Positions 27,031 to 35,918 of a DNA stretch of 64,000 bases are shown piece after piece. Origin of the DNA: Ideonella sp. Its GTDB lineage: Bacteria > Pseudomonadota > Gammaproteobacteria > Burkholderiales > Burkholderiaceae_C. The position numbers were made by a program, and so were the translations under genes. The notes below the pieces were generated by a model, which was not told the DNA's origin, searched no databases, and was given only the letters and a program-made list of their open reading frames with translations. The stretch's first letter is position 1. The number at the start of each line of letters is the position of its first letter. The DNA lies in the NCBI GenBank assembly GCA_015075165.1, contig JABTUY010000007.1, forward strand, positions 124,001 to 188,000. The letters run 5' to 3'.

Positions 27031-28329
27031 ATGTCCGACCTGATCGTCCATGGCGGCGCACCGCTCGCCGGCCGCATCCACCCCTCGGCCAACAAGAACG
27101 CGGTGCTGCCGATCCTGGCGGCCACGCTGCTCACATCCGAGCCGGCGCGGCTGGAGCGCGTGCCCGAGATCACCGATGCGCGGCGCATGCTCGAGCTGTT
27201 CCGTGCGATGGGCAGCCGCGTCGAGGTCGATTTCGCGGCCGGCGTGGTCGAGATCGAGCACCGCGACAGCGCGTTCGACGCGCGCGCGATGCGGCTGCCG
27301 CTCGCGATGCGCTCGTCGATCCTGCTGGTGCCGCCGCTGCTCGCGCGCTTCGGCTGCGCGCGCATCGAAGACGAGGTGCGCGGCTGCACGCTCGGCGTGC
27401 GCGAGATCGATCCGCACATCGAGGTGTTCGAGCACTTCGGCGCACGCACCGAGCGTGCCGACGACGGCTGGGTGCTGGCGGTGAAGCGGCCGCTGCAGGC
27501 GGTGCGCCACTGGCTCGACTACGCGTCGGTCACCACCACCGAGAACTTCGTGCTCTGCGCCGCGCTGGCGCAGGGCCGCTCGGTGCTCACCAACGCGGCC
27601 TGCGAGCCGCACGTGCAGGAGTTCTGCCGCTTCCTGGTGGCGCTGGGCGCGCGCATCGAGGGCATCGGCACCTCGACGCTGACGGTCACCGGCGTCGAGC
27701 ACCTGCGCGGCGGCGCGCACCGCTGCGACGAAGACTTCCACGAGATCACCACCTTCCTCGCGCTGTCGGCGATCACCGATGGCGACGTGCGGGTGAAGAA
27801 CCCGGTGCCCGAGCAGTTCCCGCTGATCGACCGCACGTTCGCCAAGCTCGGCGCGTTCGTCAGCCACGAAGACGGCTGGTCGCGCGTGCTCACCGAGGGC
27901 GGCCTGCGCGTGCGCGAGCCGTTCACGCGCAACCTGCTGCAGAAGATCGAGGCCGCGCCGTGGCCCTACCTGAGCGCCGACCTGCTGCCGATCTTCATCG
28001 CGCTGGGCGTGCGCGCGCGCGGCAGCGTGCTGTTCTGGAACAAGGTGTACGACGGCGCGCTCGGCTGGACCGCCGAGCTGGCCAAGTTCGGTGCGCAGGC
28101 GTTCCAGTCGGACCCGCACCGCGTGGTCACCTTCGGCGGCAAGCCGCTCAGCGCCGCCGAGGTCGAGAGCCCGTACATCATCCGCGTGGCGATCGCGCTG
28201 CTGATGGTGGCCGCCAGCATCGAGGGCCGCTCGGTGATCCGCCACGGCGCACCGATCCGCCGCGCGCACCCGCGCTTCGTCGAGAACCTGGTGTCGCTCG
28301 GCGCGCGCATCGAGTGGCGCGAGGAGTGA
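27031..28329 (+). CDS. murA: UDP-N-acetylglucosamine 1-carboxyvinyltransferase-like enzyme
   Basis: A 432-residue EPSP synthase-fold protein of the MurA group, which transfers enolpyruvate to UDP-GlcNAc in peptidoglycan synthesis. It has the lysine-asparagine pair in SANKNAVLPILAATLL and the catalytic-loop cysteine in RGCTLGVREIDPHIE. The usual loop reads GGCxIGARPVDLH, so this is a divergent paralogue. PVPEQFPLIDRTFAKLGAFV also departs from standard MurA. It stands alone and not beside hisG or other cell-envelope genes, so it may be a second MurA with a special role. Confidence 0.82.
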   Translation: MSDLIVHGGAPLAGRIHPSANKNAVLPILAATLLTSEPARLERVPEITDARRMLELFRAMGSRVEVDFAAGVVEIEHRDSAFDARAMRLPLAMRSSILLVPPLLARFGCARIEDEVRGCTLGVREIDPHIEVFEHFGARTERADDGWVLAVKRPLQAVRHWLDYASVTTTENFVLCAALAQGRSVLTNAACEPHVQEFCRFLVALGARIEGIGTSTLTVTGVEHLRGGAHRCDEDFHEITTFLALSAITDGDVRVKNPVPEQFPLIDRTFAKLGAFVSHEDGWSRVLTEGGLRVREPFTRNLLQKIEAAPWPYLSADLLPIFIALGVRARGSVLFWNKVYDGALGWTAELAKFGAQAFQSDPHRVVTFGGKPLSAAEVESPYIIRVAIALLMVAASIEGRSVIRHGAPIRRAHPRFVENLVSLGARIEWREE

Positions 28330-28363
28330 CAACCCCCCCACGCCGAGCGGAAGGTGAGCCTGC

Positions 28364-31300
28364 TCAGGCCGGCTGCGCGCGCCGTGCCGCGCCAACCAGC
28401 CGGCGCAGCCCGCGCCACAGCGCGCGCACGCCGGCCAGCGCCAGCACGGCCTCGAGCAGCGTGAGCACGAACGCCGGCGCCGGGTGCAGTGACTCGGCGC
28501 GGCGGCGGAACTTGGCGATCGCGCGGTCGCGCCAGATCTCGATCGAGTCGTAGAAGCTCGGGATCACCAAGAGTGTGAGCAGCGTCGAGGTGATCGTGCC
28601 GCCGATGATCGCCACCGCCATCGGGCGGTAGAACTCGGCGCCCTCGCCGAGGCCGACGGCCACCGGCATCATGCCGGCGATCAGCGCGAAGGTGGTCATC
28701 AGGATCGGCCGCAGCCGCTTGCGACCCGCCACCATCAGCGCCTCTTCGCGCGCCATGCCGCCGCGCTCGAGCACGCGCGCGGCGTCGAGCAGCAGGATCG
28801 CGTTCTTCGCCACCAGCCCCATCAGCATGATCACGCCGATGAAGCTCATCAGGTTCAGCGTGCCACGCGTCAGCAGCAGCGCGAGCACCACGCCGATCAG
28901 CGACAGCGGCAGCGACAGCATCACCGCCAGCGGGGCGGTGAACGAGCCGAACTGGATCACCAGGATCAGATACATCAGCGCCACGCCGCTGACCAGCGCG
29001 ATCGCCATGTGCGAGAACACCTCCTGCTGGTCGCGCGAGGCGCCGGCCAGCTCGACGCCGAAGCCGGGCGGGAAGGGAATCGCCTGCGCCAGCTTCAGCG
29101 CGTCGGCCGTCACCTCGCCCGACGAGCGGCCCTGCGCATTGGCGCTGACCGCGATCGTGCGCCGGCCGTCGGAGTGCTGGATCTGCGCCGGCCCCTTGCC
29201 GACGGTGATGGTGGCGATCTGGTCGAGCGGCACCACGCGGTTGCTGCCGCTCACCGCGATCGGCAGCCGCTCGATGTTGCTGGCGTCGACGCGGTCGTCG
29301 GGGTGCAGCCGCACCGCCACGTCGCGCGTCTCGCCGGCCGGGTCGATCCAGTCGCCCACCTCGACGCCGGCGAACGCCACGCGCAGCGATTGCGCCGCAT
29401 CGGCCACCGAGATGCCCAGCGCATTGGCCAGGCCGCGGTCGAGCTCGATCTTCAGCTCGTCCTGCGGGTCCTGCTCCGACAGGCCGACGTCGACCGCGCC
29501 CTTCACGCCGCGCAGCTGGCCCATGAAGTCGGTGGCGATCTGCTGCAGCTGCCGCGCGTCGGTGCCGGTGAAGCGGATCTGCACCGGCTTCTGCGCGCCC
29601 ATGTTGAGGTCGTCGAGCACCGTGTACTCGGCGCCCACCAGGCGCGCGGTGAGCCGGCGCAGGTCGCCGGCCACCTGCTCGGCCGAGCGCTGGCGCTGCG
29701 TGCTCTTGCCGATGTCGACGTAGACGCGCCCGCCGGTGGGGTTGACGTAGGCGTTGGTGGCCACCGTCTCGGCCAGCGTGCGCGCCAGCGTGGCCGCACC
29801 CTCGACCTTGAGCCGGTTGTACTCGAGGCTGCTCGACGACGGCGTGCGCACGTCGATCGCGACGAAGCCGGCGTCCGACACCGGCAGGAAGCTCGAGCCG
29901 CCGAACTTCGCCTGCAGCGCCAGTGCGCCGACGAAGCTGGCGATGGCGATCACGAACATCCACGCGCGGTGGTGCAGCGCCCAGGCGATCACGCCGCCGT
30001 AGCGGTCGGCCTGGTGGTCGAACCAGTCGTTGAAGCGCGCCAGCACGCGGCTGATGCCGCGCCGCCGCGCGTGGTGCAGCCCGGGCGGATCGCCCCAGTA
30101 GGCCGACAGCATCGGGTCGAGCGTGAAGCTGACGAACAGGCTGACCAGCACCGAGGCCACCACCGTCAGCCCGAACGGGCGGAACCACTCGCCCGACACG
30201 CCCGGCATGAAGGCCACCGGCACGAACACCGCGACGATCGAGAACGTGGTCGCCGCCACCGCCAGGCCGATCTCGGCGGTGCCGGCGAGCGCCGCGCTGC
30301 GGCGGTCAACGCCCGCCTGCATGTGGCGCACGATGTTCTCGCGCACGACGATCGCATCGTCGATCAGCACACCGATCGCCAGGCTGAGGCCGAGCAGGCT
30401 CATGAAGTTGAGCGAGAAGCCGCACAGCCACACCGCGATGAAGGCGGCGATCACCGAGGTCGGCAGGCTCAGCGCGGTGATCAGCGTCGAGCGCCACGAG
30501 TTCAGGAACAGGTAGACCACGAAGATCGTCAGCCCGGCGCCGAACACCAGCGCGTGGATCACGTTGTCGAGGCTGTTCTGCGCATCCTTGCCGCCATCGA
30601 CGGTGATCGTCAGCTTGGTGCCGGCGGGCAGGGTCTTGTTGATGTCGGCCACCAGTTGGCGTGCCTGGTCGGCCACCGCCACCGTGCTGGCATCGCGCGA
30701 ACGCGTGATCGACAGGCCCACGTTCGGGTGGCCGTTGCGCAGCGAGTAGCCGGTGAGCTCGGCGAAGCCGTCCTCGATCTTCGCGAGCTGGCCCAGCCGC
30801 ACCACCTCGTCGCCGCGCCGGCGCACCACGATCTGCTCGAACTGCGCCGGCGTCTCGATGCGCCCGACCAGCCGGATGCTCTGGTCCTCCAGCGCGCCGC
30901 GCACCTTGCCCACCGGCGCGGTGGTGTTCTGCGCGCGCAGCGCGGCCACCACCTCGCTGACCGAGATGGCGTACTCGCGCAGCTTCTCGGCGCGCAGCAG
31001 CACCGACAGCTCGCGCGTCAGCGCGCCGTTGACGCTGACGTTGGCGACGCCGGGAATCGCGCGGAAGCGGTCGGCCAGGTCGTCTTCGGCCAACCGCGAG
31101 ATCGCCGCGTGCGTCTGCGTGGTGCTCGACAGCGCCACCTGCAGGATCGGCTGCGCCGCCGGGTCGACCCGCGTCAGGATCGGCTCGCGCATCTCCAGCG
31201 GCAGCTTGTGGCGCACCGTGCCGATCGCGTTGCGCACCTCGTCGGCCGCCTCGATCATGTTCTTGTCGAAGTTGAAGATCAGCACGATCTGCGCGCTGCC

Positions 31301-31558
31301 TTCCTTGGCGGTCGAGCGGGTCTTGTCGATGCCGGAGATCGTCTGCAGCGATTTCTCGATGCGGTCGATCAGCTCGCGCTCCACCGTCTCGGGCGACGCG
31401 CCGGGGTAGGGGATGGTCACCACCAGCACCGGCTGCTCGACGTCGGGGATCTGGTTGACGCGCAGCTTGGTCAGCGCCAGCAGGCCGGCGCCCATCAGCG
31501 CGATGATGATCACCACCATCGCGATCGGGCGCTTGATGCTGAAGTCGGAGAGGAACAT
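28364..31558 (-). CDS. RND efflux pump permease
   Basis: A 1064-residue inner-membrane RND transporter with twelve predicted helices. It begins LSDFSIKRPIAMVVIIIALM, has the proton-relay aspartates in TM4 (IGVLIDDAIVVRENIVRHM), and the second-half repeat with LMSFIGVIMLMGLVAKNAIL. It resembles the MexF/MdtC/AcrB hydrophobe-amphiphile efflux group. The C-terminal tail of about 40 residues is Arg/Ala-rich. It follows the membrane fusion gene in the same operon with 15 bp between. No outer-membrane channel gene is linked. Confidence 0.93.
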   Translation of the reverse strand: MFLSDFSIKRPIAMVVIIIALMGAGLLALTKLRVNQIPDVEQPVLVVTIPYPGASPETVERELIDRIEKSLQTISGIDKTRSTAKEGSAQIVLIFNFDKNMIEAADEVRNAIGTVRHKLPLEMREPILTRVDPAAQPILQVALSSTTQTHAAISRLAEDDLADRFRAIPGVANVSVNGALTRELSVLLRAEKLREYAISVSEVVAALRAQNTTAPVGKVRGALEDQSIRLVGRIETPAQFEQIVVRRRGDEVVRLGQLAKIEDGFAELTGYSLRNGHPNVGLSITRSRDASTVAVADQARQLVADINKTLPAGTKLTITVDGGKDAQNSLDNVIHALVFGAGLTIFVVYLFLNSWRSTLITALSLPTSVIAAFIAVWLCGFSLNFMSLLGLSLAIGVLIDDAIVVRENIVRHMQAGVDRRSAALAGTAEIGLAVAATTFSIVAVFVPVAFMPGVSGEWFRPFGLTVVASVLVSLFVSFTLDPMLSAYWGDPPGLHHARRRGISRVLARFNDWFDHQADRYGGVIAWALHHRAWMFVIAIASFVGALALQAKFGGSSFLPVSDAGFVAIDVRTPSSSSLEYNRLKVEGAATLARTLAETVATNAYVNPTGGRVYVDIGKSTQRQRSAEQVAGDLRRLTARLVGAEYTVLDDLNMGAQKPVQIRFTGTDARQLQQIATDFMGQLRGVKGAVDVGLSEQDPQDELKIELDRGLANALGISVADAAQSLRVAFAGVEVGDWIDPAGETRDVAVRLHPDDRVDASNIERLPIAVSGSNRVVPLDQIATITVGKGPAQIQHSDGRRTIAVSANAQGRSSGEVTADALKLAQAIPFPPGFGVELAGASRDQQEVFSHMAIALVSGVALMYLILVIQFGSFTAPLAVMLSLPLSLIGVVLALLLTRGTLNLMSFIGVIMLMGLVAKNAILLLDAARVLERGGMAREEALMVAGRKRLRPILMTTFALIAGMMPVAVGLGEGAEFYRPMAVAIIGGTITSTLLTLLVIPSFYDSIEIWRDRAIAKFRRRAESLHPAPAFVLTLLEAVLALAGVRALWRGLRRLVGAARRAQPA

Positions 31559-31573
31559 CGCACGTCCTCCGGT

Positions 31574-32743
31574 TCAGGGCTTCGCCGCGGCGGCACTGCC
31601 GATGGCCGATGCCGCCGAAGCCGCCGCGCCGACCGAGGCCACCAGCTCCACGCGCTGGCCGTCGACCAGCGTGCCGCCGGGCTCGCGCAGGATGCGGTCG
31701 CCCTCGGCGAGGCCGGCTTGCACCGGGTACTCGCCGCGCCGTGCATCGCGCTCGCCAAGCTTGACCGCCACCTTCTGCAGCACGCCGCCGTTCACGCGCC
31801 AGACGTGCGCCGCGTCGCCGCTGCGCACCACCGAGGCCTCGGGCACCGTCAGCACCGGCGTCGCGCCGGTCTCGATGCGGCCTTCGGCATACAGGCCCGC
31901 CACGCGTGGCGTCTCACCGTCGCCGAACGCCACCATCACCTCCACCTGGCGCGTGGTGGCATTGGCGGTGGCATCGATGCGCTTGATCGTGCCGTCGAAG
32001 TCGTGCTGCGGGTAGCCGTTGACGCGAAAGCTCACGCGCTGCCCGGGCTTCAGTTCCGACAGCCGGTCGGCCGACACCAGGCCCTCGAAACGCATGCTGC
32101 GCGGGTCGATCACCTTGACCAGCTCCTTGCCCACCTGCGCGGTGTCACCCGACGACACTTTGCGATCGGACACCACGCCGTCGAACGGTGCGCGCACCTC
32201 GGTGCGTTGCAGCATCTGGCGCGCCGACACCACGCGCGCGCGCGCCGCCACCAGGTCGCTCTGCGCGTTGTTGCGCCGCACCTGCGCGTCCTCGAGTGCC
32301 TGCATCGACGTCATGCCCTGCGCCTGCAGTGTCTTCAGCCGCTGCACTTGGCGCTCGGCCTGGTCGAACGCCTGCCCCTGCGCGCGCACTGCCTCCTCGG
32401 CCGAGGCCAGGCTGTCGCGGATCGCGGTGTCGTCCAGGCGCACCAGCAGGTCGCCCTTGCGCACCGCTTCGCCGTTCTCCTTCGGCACCTGCAGCACCAC
32501 CGACGACACCTCGGCGCGCAGGTCGGCGCGTCGCTCGGGCTGGATCGAGCCGGTGATCACCGGCCCGCCGGCATGGCCGCTGAGCGCGACGCGGCGCAGG
32601 TCTTCGGGGGTCAGCAGCAGGCTGGCGGCGGGGGCCGAGGCGCCGCGGGCGGCGCCCACCGGGCCGCTGTCGCGCTGGCAGGCGGGCAGCGCAACGCTGG
32701 CCAGGATCGACACAACGACAAGGCGGCGCGGCGGGTACGGCAC
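31574..32743 (-). CDS. RND efflux membrane fusion lipoprotein
   Basis: A 389-residue periplasmic adaptor. It has a lipoprotein signal with lipobox LPAC near residue 20, a biotinyl-lipoyl-like domain split by a coiled-coil hairpin (DSLASAEEAVRAQGQAFDQA), then RTEVRAPFDGVVSDRKVSSG and a C-terminal beta barrel. It works with the RND permease downstream. A GTG start with TGGAG eight bases before it gives a proper lipoprotein signal; the longer open frame upstream is not needed. Confidence 0.9.
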   Translation of the reverse strand: MPYPPRRLVVVSILASVALPACQRDSGPVGAARGASAPAASLLLTPEDLRRVALSGHAGGPVITGSIQPERRADLRAEVSSVVLQVPKENGEAVRKGDLLVRLDDTAIRDSLASAEEAVRAQGQAFDQAERQVQRLKTLQAQGMTSMQALEDAQVRRNNAQSDLVAARARVVSARQMLQRTEVRAPFDGVVSDRKVSSGDTAQVGKELVKVIDPRSMRFEGLVSADRLSELKPGQRVSFRVNGYPQHDFDGTIKRIDATANATTRQVEVMVAFGDGETPRVAGLYAEGRIETGATPVLTVPEASVVRSGDAAHVWRVNGGVLQKVAVKLGERDARRGEYPVQAGLAEGDRILREPGGTLVDGQRVELVASVGAAASAASAIGSAAAAKP

Positions 32744-32960
32744 GTCGGGGGCTCCAGAGGGTTGACCGGTGGACACGCGGCCGCGCGGGCTGGCGGCACC
32801 GCGGTGGCGGTGCCGGGCGTGCGCGCTGCGAGGGGCGAAGTCTGGCACCGATCGCGGTCGTGGCATGCGCGCGATGCGACAGGGCGCACGCCGGGTGGCG
32901 CGAAATGCGGCGGCAGCGTCTGGGTCGGATCGGCGCCGCGGCTCGACGTGGCGCGGCTCA

Positions 32961-33119
32961 GAAGCTGTGAATGAATTGGCCGCGCCCGAGCGGCGCGCCA
33001 GAAGGCGTCCGATCTAGGCGCAAAGCGCAGCCATATCGCGTGATATGGCGAGCATTTGCAACGACGAGCGGGCGCCTTCTGGCGTGACGAGCGGGTGTGG
33101 GCGATTCGTTCACAGCTTC
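32961..33119. mobile_element. MITE-like 159-bp imperfect inverted repeat
   Basis: The two halves of this non-coding segment are reverse complements of each other along almost their whole length, roughly three-quarters identical. The outer ends read GAAGCTGTGAATGAAT on the left and, inverted, GAAGCTGTGAACGAAT on the right. An AGAAGGCG block lies in each arm, and the centre is a CCATATC/GATATGG palindrome. It has no coding capacity. The element ends right after the stop of the small gene at 33121, where it could also act as a terminator. The rest of 32744-32960 shows nothing. Confidence 0.7.
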
Positions 33120-33120
33120 T

Positions 33121-33384
33121 TCAGACCTTCGGTGGCAGCTTGGCGCCACCGGCGGCGAGGTCGAACTCGTCGAGCCACTGTGCCGGCATGGTGTCGGGCG
33201 GATCTTCACGCACCTCGAGGCCTTGCCACAGGTCGTACGACGACTCGCGCCACCAGCGGTCGACCTTGACGCGCTCAAGGGTGGCCACGGCCGGCACGCT
33301 GTCGGGTGCCGCGGGGCGGGTCTCGGGGGCAGGGGCCGACCCACCCAGGCCGGTCGGCTTGTAGATGAAACGGATCGTTCCCAT
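33121..33384 (-). CDS. Small conserved hypothetical protein
   Basis: An 87-residue soluble protein starting MGTIRFIYKPTGLGG, with a middle VDRWWRESSYDLWQGLEV and an acidic end. I do not know a function. The N-terminal residues look like a conserved betaproteobacterial protein, and codon use is typical of the surroundings. The MITE-like repeat abuts its stop codon. Upstream, on the same strand, is the cytochrome b fusion gene, separated by 252 bp with a hairpin. Confidence 0.6.
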   Translation of the reverse strand: MGTIRFIYKPTGLGGSAPAPETRPAAPDSVPAVATLERVKVDRWWRESSYDLWQGLEVREDPPDTMPAQWLDEFDLAAGGAKLPPKV

Positions 33385-33498
33385 GGCGCTGCGGAATCGG
33401 TTCGAACGGGTGCCGCGCCGCAGCCGGCGCGCTGCAGCGGCACGGTGGTTATACGCCGCTTCGCCGGCATGCGACAGGGCGGACCAGCCCTGATGCGG

Positions 33499-33536
33499 CC
33501 GACGATCTAGGGGCATCCCCCGATGGCGATCGTCGG
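33499..33536 (-). terminator. Hairpin downstream of the cytochrome b fusion gene
   Basis: Nine-base arms CCGACGATC (33499-33507) and GATCGTCGG (33528-33536) surround an inner GGGG-CAT-CCCC stem. It lies about 100 bp after the stop of the cytochrome b/ferredoxin/FNR gene on the minus strand. The remaining bases between 33385 and 33636 show no other feature. Confidence 0.5.
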
Positions 33537-33636
33537 GCGTCGCCGGCCCGCCGAGGTCGCCGCACGGGGTCGCCGAGCCATGGACGCCAAGCGATGGACG
33601 CGGCAGAGCGCCGCGGGCGCGGCCTTGTTGCCCGCG

Positions 33637-35535
33637 TTAGTGCTTCGCCGCGCTGGCGGTCGGCGTGAACGCGTCGGAGAAGCAAGCGTCTTCCGACAGG
33701 CCCTGTGCCACGAACGCCGGTCGCGCGGCCTGCACCATGCGCACCGAGCCGCAGGTGTACACGAGATGCCCCGAGAGATCGGGAAAGTCCTGCAAGATCG
33801 CCTCGTGCACGAGGCCAGTGCGGCCGCTCCAGCCGTCGCCGGGCTGCGGTTCGGAGATCACCGGCACGAAATGGAAGTTCGCGTGCTCGGTGGCCCAGCG
33901 TTCGGCCAGCGCACGCAGGTACAGGTCGTCGGGACGGCGCACGCCCCAGTACAGGTGCATCGGCTTGGTGATGCCGTCGCGAAAGGCCTGCTCCAGCAGA
34001 CTCTTCACCGGCGCGAAGCCGGTGGCGCCGGCCACGAAGATCAACGGCCGCGGGCTCGGCTCGCGCAGCACGAAGGCGCCGTACGGACCTTCGAGCAGCA
34101 GCGTGTCGCCGACCTGCATGCGCTCGAACACCTGCGTCGTGAACAGGCCGCCAGGCATGCGGCGCACGTGCAGTTCGATGCGGTTCGTTTCGCCACCGGG
34201 CGCGGTGAACGAGTAGGCGCGGCGCTGGCCGTCGGGCAGCACGATCTGCACGTACTGGCCACCCTGGTAGGCGATGCGTCGGCCGTCGGCCAACTCCAGT
34301 GTCAGCCGCACCACCTCGGGCGCCAGCCGTTCGAGCGCGACCACGGTGGCGCCGTACGCGGTGCCGGCGCCGGCGACGGCGCCCGCGAGTTCGATGTCGA
34401 CATCGGACAGCGCGCAGGCACAGCACAGCAGGATGTCGCCGCGCGCGCGCTGCTCGGGCGTCAGCGCCGACGCGGTGTCGCCGCCATCGTCGACGCGGCC
34501 TTGCAGCAGCCGCGCGCGGCAGACGCCGCAGCCGCCGGCACGGCAGTCGTACGGCAGGTTCAGCTCGGCGCGCAGGCCGGCGTCGAGCAGCGTGTCGTCG
34601 GGGCGCGCGGCGTAGCTGGCGCCGCCCGGGTGCAGCGTCACCTGCCATGCGGCCACGCTCTTGTCGATGCGCTTGGGCGGCAGCCACGGCAGCGCCAGGC
34701 CGAGCAGCGTGAGGCCGCCCACCACGCCCCACAGCAGCAGCGCATGGCCCTGCTGCACCAGGGGCAGCAGCGCGAGGTAGAACCAGTCGAGGCTCACCTG
34801 CTGTGGCATCGCGGCGAAGTCGACCGGGCCCTGGCCGCGCACCGGGTGCAGCAGCGACAGCATGAGCATCATCGCGATGAGGCCGATCGACAGCGCGCGC
34901 GGCGGCATCACGCGCGCGCGCGGCACGCGCTGCACGTGGATCCACAGCCCGGCCAGCGCCGCCAGCGGGATGCCGATGTGCAGGAACTGCAGCAGCGAGA
35001 AGAAGCGGTCGGTGATCGCCTCGGGCAGCACGAAGTTGCGCACCAGCGTGCCGCGGAACACCGGCAGCGCGTCGAACCATTCGGCCACCGACACCACGGT
35101 GTACTGCGCCAGCCCGTCCCACGGCAGCATGTAGCCGTTGACGCCGCTGACGTACACCAGCCACAGCAGCACCATGCCGGTGATCCACGAGAACGCGCGA
35201 AAGCTCCGGTAGCGGTCGAAGCAGAAGTGCCGCGCCAGGTGCAGCAGCATCGTCAGCACCATCGCGTCGCTGGCATAGCGGTGCACGCTGCGCATCACGC
35301 CACCGAGCCACCTCTGCTGCACCGTGAGCTGCTCGATCGACTCGTAGGTGGTGTCGACCCCGGTTTCGTAGAACGCATACAGATAGAAGCCACTGATGGT
35401 GACCAGCGCGAACATCAGGCAGCTGATCTGGCCCAGGTGGTACAGCGGGTTGCCGTCGCGCCCGAACACGCCGTTGTAGGCACGGTCGGTGAGCAGGAAC
35501 AGACGCCGGCCGGCGGCGGGGATGAGTCGAAGCAC
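33637..35535 (-). CDS. Cytochrome b / [2Fe-2S] ferredoxin / FNR fusion protein
   Basis: A protein of about 632 residues joining three redox modules. Residues 1-280 are a bc1/b6-type cytochrome b N-terminal part with membrane helices and two heme pairs H85/H99 and H186/H200, each 14 apart. Residues 295-385 are a plant-type ferredoxin with C331, C336, C339 and a late cysteine (371-374). Residues 390-620 are a FAD/NAD(P) reductase (RRAYSFTAPGGETNR, then FVAGATGFAPVKSLL). It could pass electrons between the quinone pool and NAD(P). A similar fusion was, as I recall, proposed as a quinol-reactive enzyme in Accumulibacter. The GTG at 35535 is the likeliest start; the frame is open to 35601. It diverges from the heme-copper operon across a DNR box. 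Confidence 0.85.
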   Translation of the reverse strand: MLRLIPAAGRRLFLLTDRAYNGVFGRDGNPLYHLGQISCLMFALVTISGFYLYAFYETGVDTTYESIEQLTVQQRWLGGVMRSVHRYASDAMVLTMLLHLARHFCFDRYRSFRAFSWITGMVLLWLVYVSGVNGYMLPWDGLAQYTVVSVAEWFDALPVFRGTLVRNFVLPEAITDRFFSLLQFLHIGIPLAALAGLWIHVQRVPRARVMPPRALSIGLIAMMLMLSLLHPVRGQGPVDFAAMPQQVSLDWFYLALLPLVQQGHALLLWGVVGGLTLLGLALPWLPPKRIDKSVAAWQVTLHPGGASYAARPDDTLLDAGLRAELNLPYDCRAGGCGVCRARLLQGRVDDGGDTASALTPEQRARGDILLCCACALSDVDIELAGAVAGAGTAYGATVVALERLAPEVVRLTLELADGRRIAYQGGQYVQIVLPDGQRRAYSFTAPGGETNRIELHVRRMPGGLFTTQVFERMQVGDTLLLEGPYGAFVLREPSPRPLIFVAGATGFAPVKSLLEQAFRDGITKPMHLYWGVRRPDDLYLRALAERWATEHANFHFVPVISEPQPGDGWSGRTGLVHEAILQDFPDLSGHLVYTCGSVRMVQAARPAFVAQGLSEDACFSDAFTPTASAAKH

Positions 35536-35657
35536 GATCGTTCCGAAAGGGCAAGCGGGGCGATCCCGATGCTGCCCGCACCGGCGCGTCGCGGCCCGCA
35601 ATAGCCTTCCTGACGGTGTGGGCGAGTGTTGTTCGCGGCGCCGGTTGCGACGAAAAG

Positions 35658-35671
35658 TTGAACCAGTTCAA
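35658..35671. promoter_or_regulatory. DNR-type box at the heme-copper operon
   Basis: A perfect palindrome TTGAACCAGTTCAA. Its centre (35664.5) is 41.5 bp before a predicted start at 35706, and TAGAGT at 35694-35699 fits as the -10. This is exact class II spacing for the plus-strand operon. The same site could also serve the divergent cytochrome b fusion gene. The sequence is the exact reverse complement of the box at nirS. Confidence 0.75.
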
Positions 35672-35729
35672 GTTGTCGCGCCGCACGCTTGCCTAGAGTG
35701 GCTCGCCAACCGAGACACGAGGAGAAGCC

Positions 35730-35906
35730 ATGGCCGAGCCCGTTGCACCCGACGCCGACGACGAAGGACCGATCCCGGCGATGCAGCACCTGATCGAGAA
35801 CCCGTTCCTGCTGCTGTTCGTGGGCGTGGCAATGCCCACGGTGTTCTACATCGTCTGGGGCGTGATGGAGATGGTCGGCATCCCGATCAGTCCGCTGGGC
35901 AAGTGA
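35730..35906 (+). CDS. Small membrane subunit of the heme-copper operon
   Basis: A 58-residue protein with an acidic N-terminus (AEPVAPDADDEGPIPAM) and one membrane helix (NPFLLLFVGVAMPTVFYIVW). An AGGAGAAG directly precedes the ATG. It is the first gene of the operon, twelve bases before the CuA subunit gene, a position often taken by small subunits of B-type heme-copper oxidases. The family is not otherwise recognised. Confidence 0.75.
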   Translation: MAEPVAPDADDEGPIPAMQHLIENPFLLLFVGVAMPTVFYIVWGVMEMVGIPISPLGK

Positions 35907-35918
35907 GGGGAAGCCGCA

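Noticed and set aside
29009-32974. 1321-codon open frame on the plus strand opposite the RND genes
   Set aside because: It is a shadow of the RND permease and adaptor genes; its product is Arg/His/Gln-rich without domains.
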